The notes beneath the pieces are model-generated. The model worked only from the letters and a program-made list of their open reading frames with translations. It made no database searches and was not told where the DNA came from. A stretch of DNA of 12,288 nucleotides from Candidatus Gottesmanbacteria bacterium (GTDB taxonomy: Bacteria; Patescibacteriota; Microgenomatia; 2-02-FULL-39-11). Made by a program: the position numbers and the translations under genes. Positions 12,028 through 12,288 of the stretch are shown here, one piece after another. The stretch spans positions 1 through 12,288 of the forward strand of contig JACQJU010000031.1 of assembly GCA_016204905.1 (NCBI GenBank), written 5' to 3'. The stretch's first letter is position 1. Every line of letters starts with the position of its first letter.

Positions 12028-12288
12028 ATGAAGAAATTTTTGGTCTTGGTTGAAATTGTTGGATTCTCTCAGTTGGGGGCGGGTGTGGTGTTGGCACAAA
12101 GCCCTCTACCGACTATAATCATTTCCCCTCCAGCAAATTTGAAATTTGTCAAGCCTGAGTCAATAATTTCCTCGCTCATTGGTTTAATACTCATTATTGC
12201 TTTCTTAGCGGCGTTTTTATACCTGGTTTTGGGAGGAATAAAGTGGATTACATCTGGTGGGGATAAAGCTGGAGTAGATGCGGCTCGC
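12028..12288 (+). CDS. Pilin-like membrane protein 5 (3' end beyond window)
   Basis: An open frame of 87 codons runs from the ATG at 12028 to the window edge with no stop. It begins with a signal peptide (MKKFLVLVEIVGFSQLGAGVVLA, cut near Ala23), then a short Pro-rich stretch without Cys, helix one (about 50-70) and the loop ITSGGDKAGVDAAR, where the window ends. The second helix should follow outside. The loop is nearly identical to pilin 4 in protein, and about 20 bases around 11815-11834 and 12255-12274 match exactly, which points to a fairly recent tandem duplication of the loop-coding part or to strong constraint on it. Confidence 0.8.
   Translation, partial: MKKFLVLVEIVGFSQLGAGVVLAQSPLPTIIISPPANLKFVKPESIISSLIGLILIIAFLAAFLYLVLGGIKWITSGGDKAGVDAAR

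Overview
The window looks like a chromosomal fragment from a Candidate Phyla Radiation bacterium, most likely from the Microgenomates group. This is inferred from four things: a full mevalonate pathway in a bacterium with compact overlapping genes, few Shine-Dalgarno sites, tandem short 'SGGDKA' two-helix pilin-like proteins, and short GC-rich palindromes inserted both inside genes and between them. No rRNA, tRNA, CRISPR array, transposase or integrase was seen.

From about 10158 down to 155, twelve genes lie on the minus strand with gaps of at most about 150 bp and several 1 to 8 bp overlaps. In transcription order they are: a polyprenyl diphosphate synthase, an ECF-like sigma factor, a 76-residue single-helix membrane protein, a Yip1-like membrane protein, HMG-CoA reductase, HMG-CoA synthase, a thiolase, a DUF35/OB-fold protein, mevalonate kinase, a phosphomevalonate-kinase-like GHMP kinase, diphosphomevalonate decarboxylase and undecaprenyl (isoprenyl) diphosphate synthase. 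Together they could take acetyl-CoA to IPP, then to an all-trans prenyl diphosphate, and then to the cis-polyprenyl carrier used for cell-wall and glycan assembly. HMG-CoA synthase, thiolase and the DUF35 protein form the archaeal-type trio. An isopentenyl-diphosphate isomerase, needed to make DMAPP, is not in the window. The first 21 bases may hold the start of a further minus-strand membrane protein gene.

At 10159-10235 the strand switches. Two good sigma-70-type promoters lie back to back with -35 boxes that overlap almost completely. One drives the isoprenoid operon leftward and the other drives a rightward cluster of at least five pilin-like genes (10236 to beyond 12288). Each encodes two hydrophobic helices joined by a short Gly-Asp-Lys loop, but the N-terminal exported parts differ. 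The family resembles the VirB2/TrbC-like pilins found in tandem in CPR genomes. The last gene is cut by the window edge and has its own promoter.

Most notable points: (1) palindromic GC-rich elements inserted in frame in uppS, hmgA and the prenyl synthase, with a larger relative in the hmgA leader; (2) a decarboxylase with Asn where the family has its catalytic Asp; (3) a DUF35 protein with no zinc ribbon; (4) a sigma factor plus small membrane protein inside the isoprenoid operon; (5) shared divergent promoters and likely leaderless transcripts for the pilin cluster.
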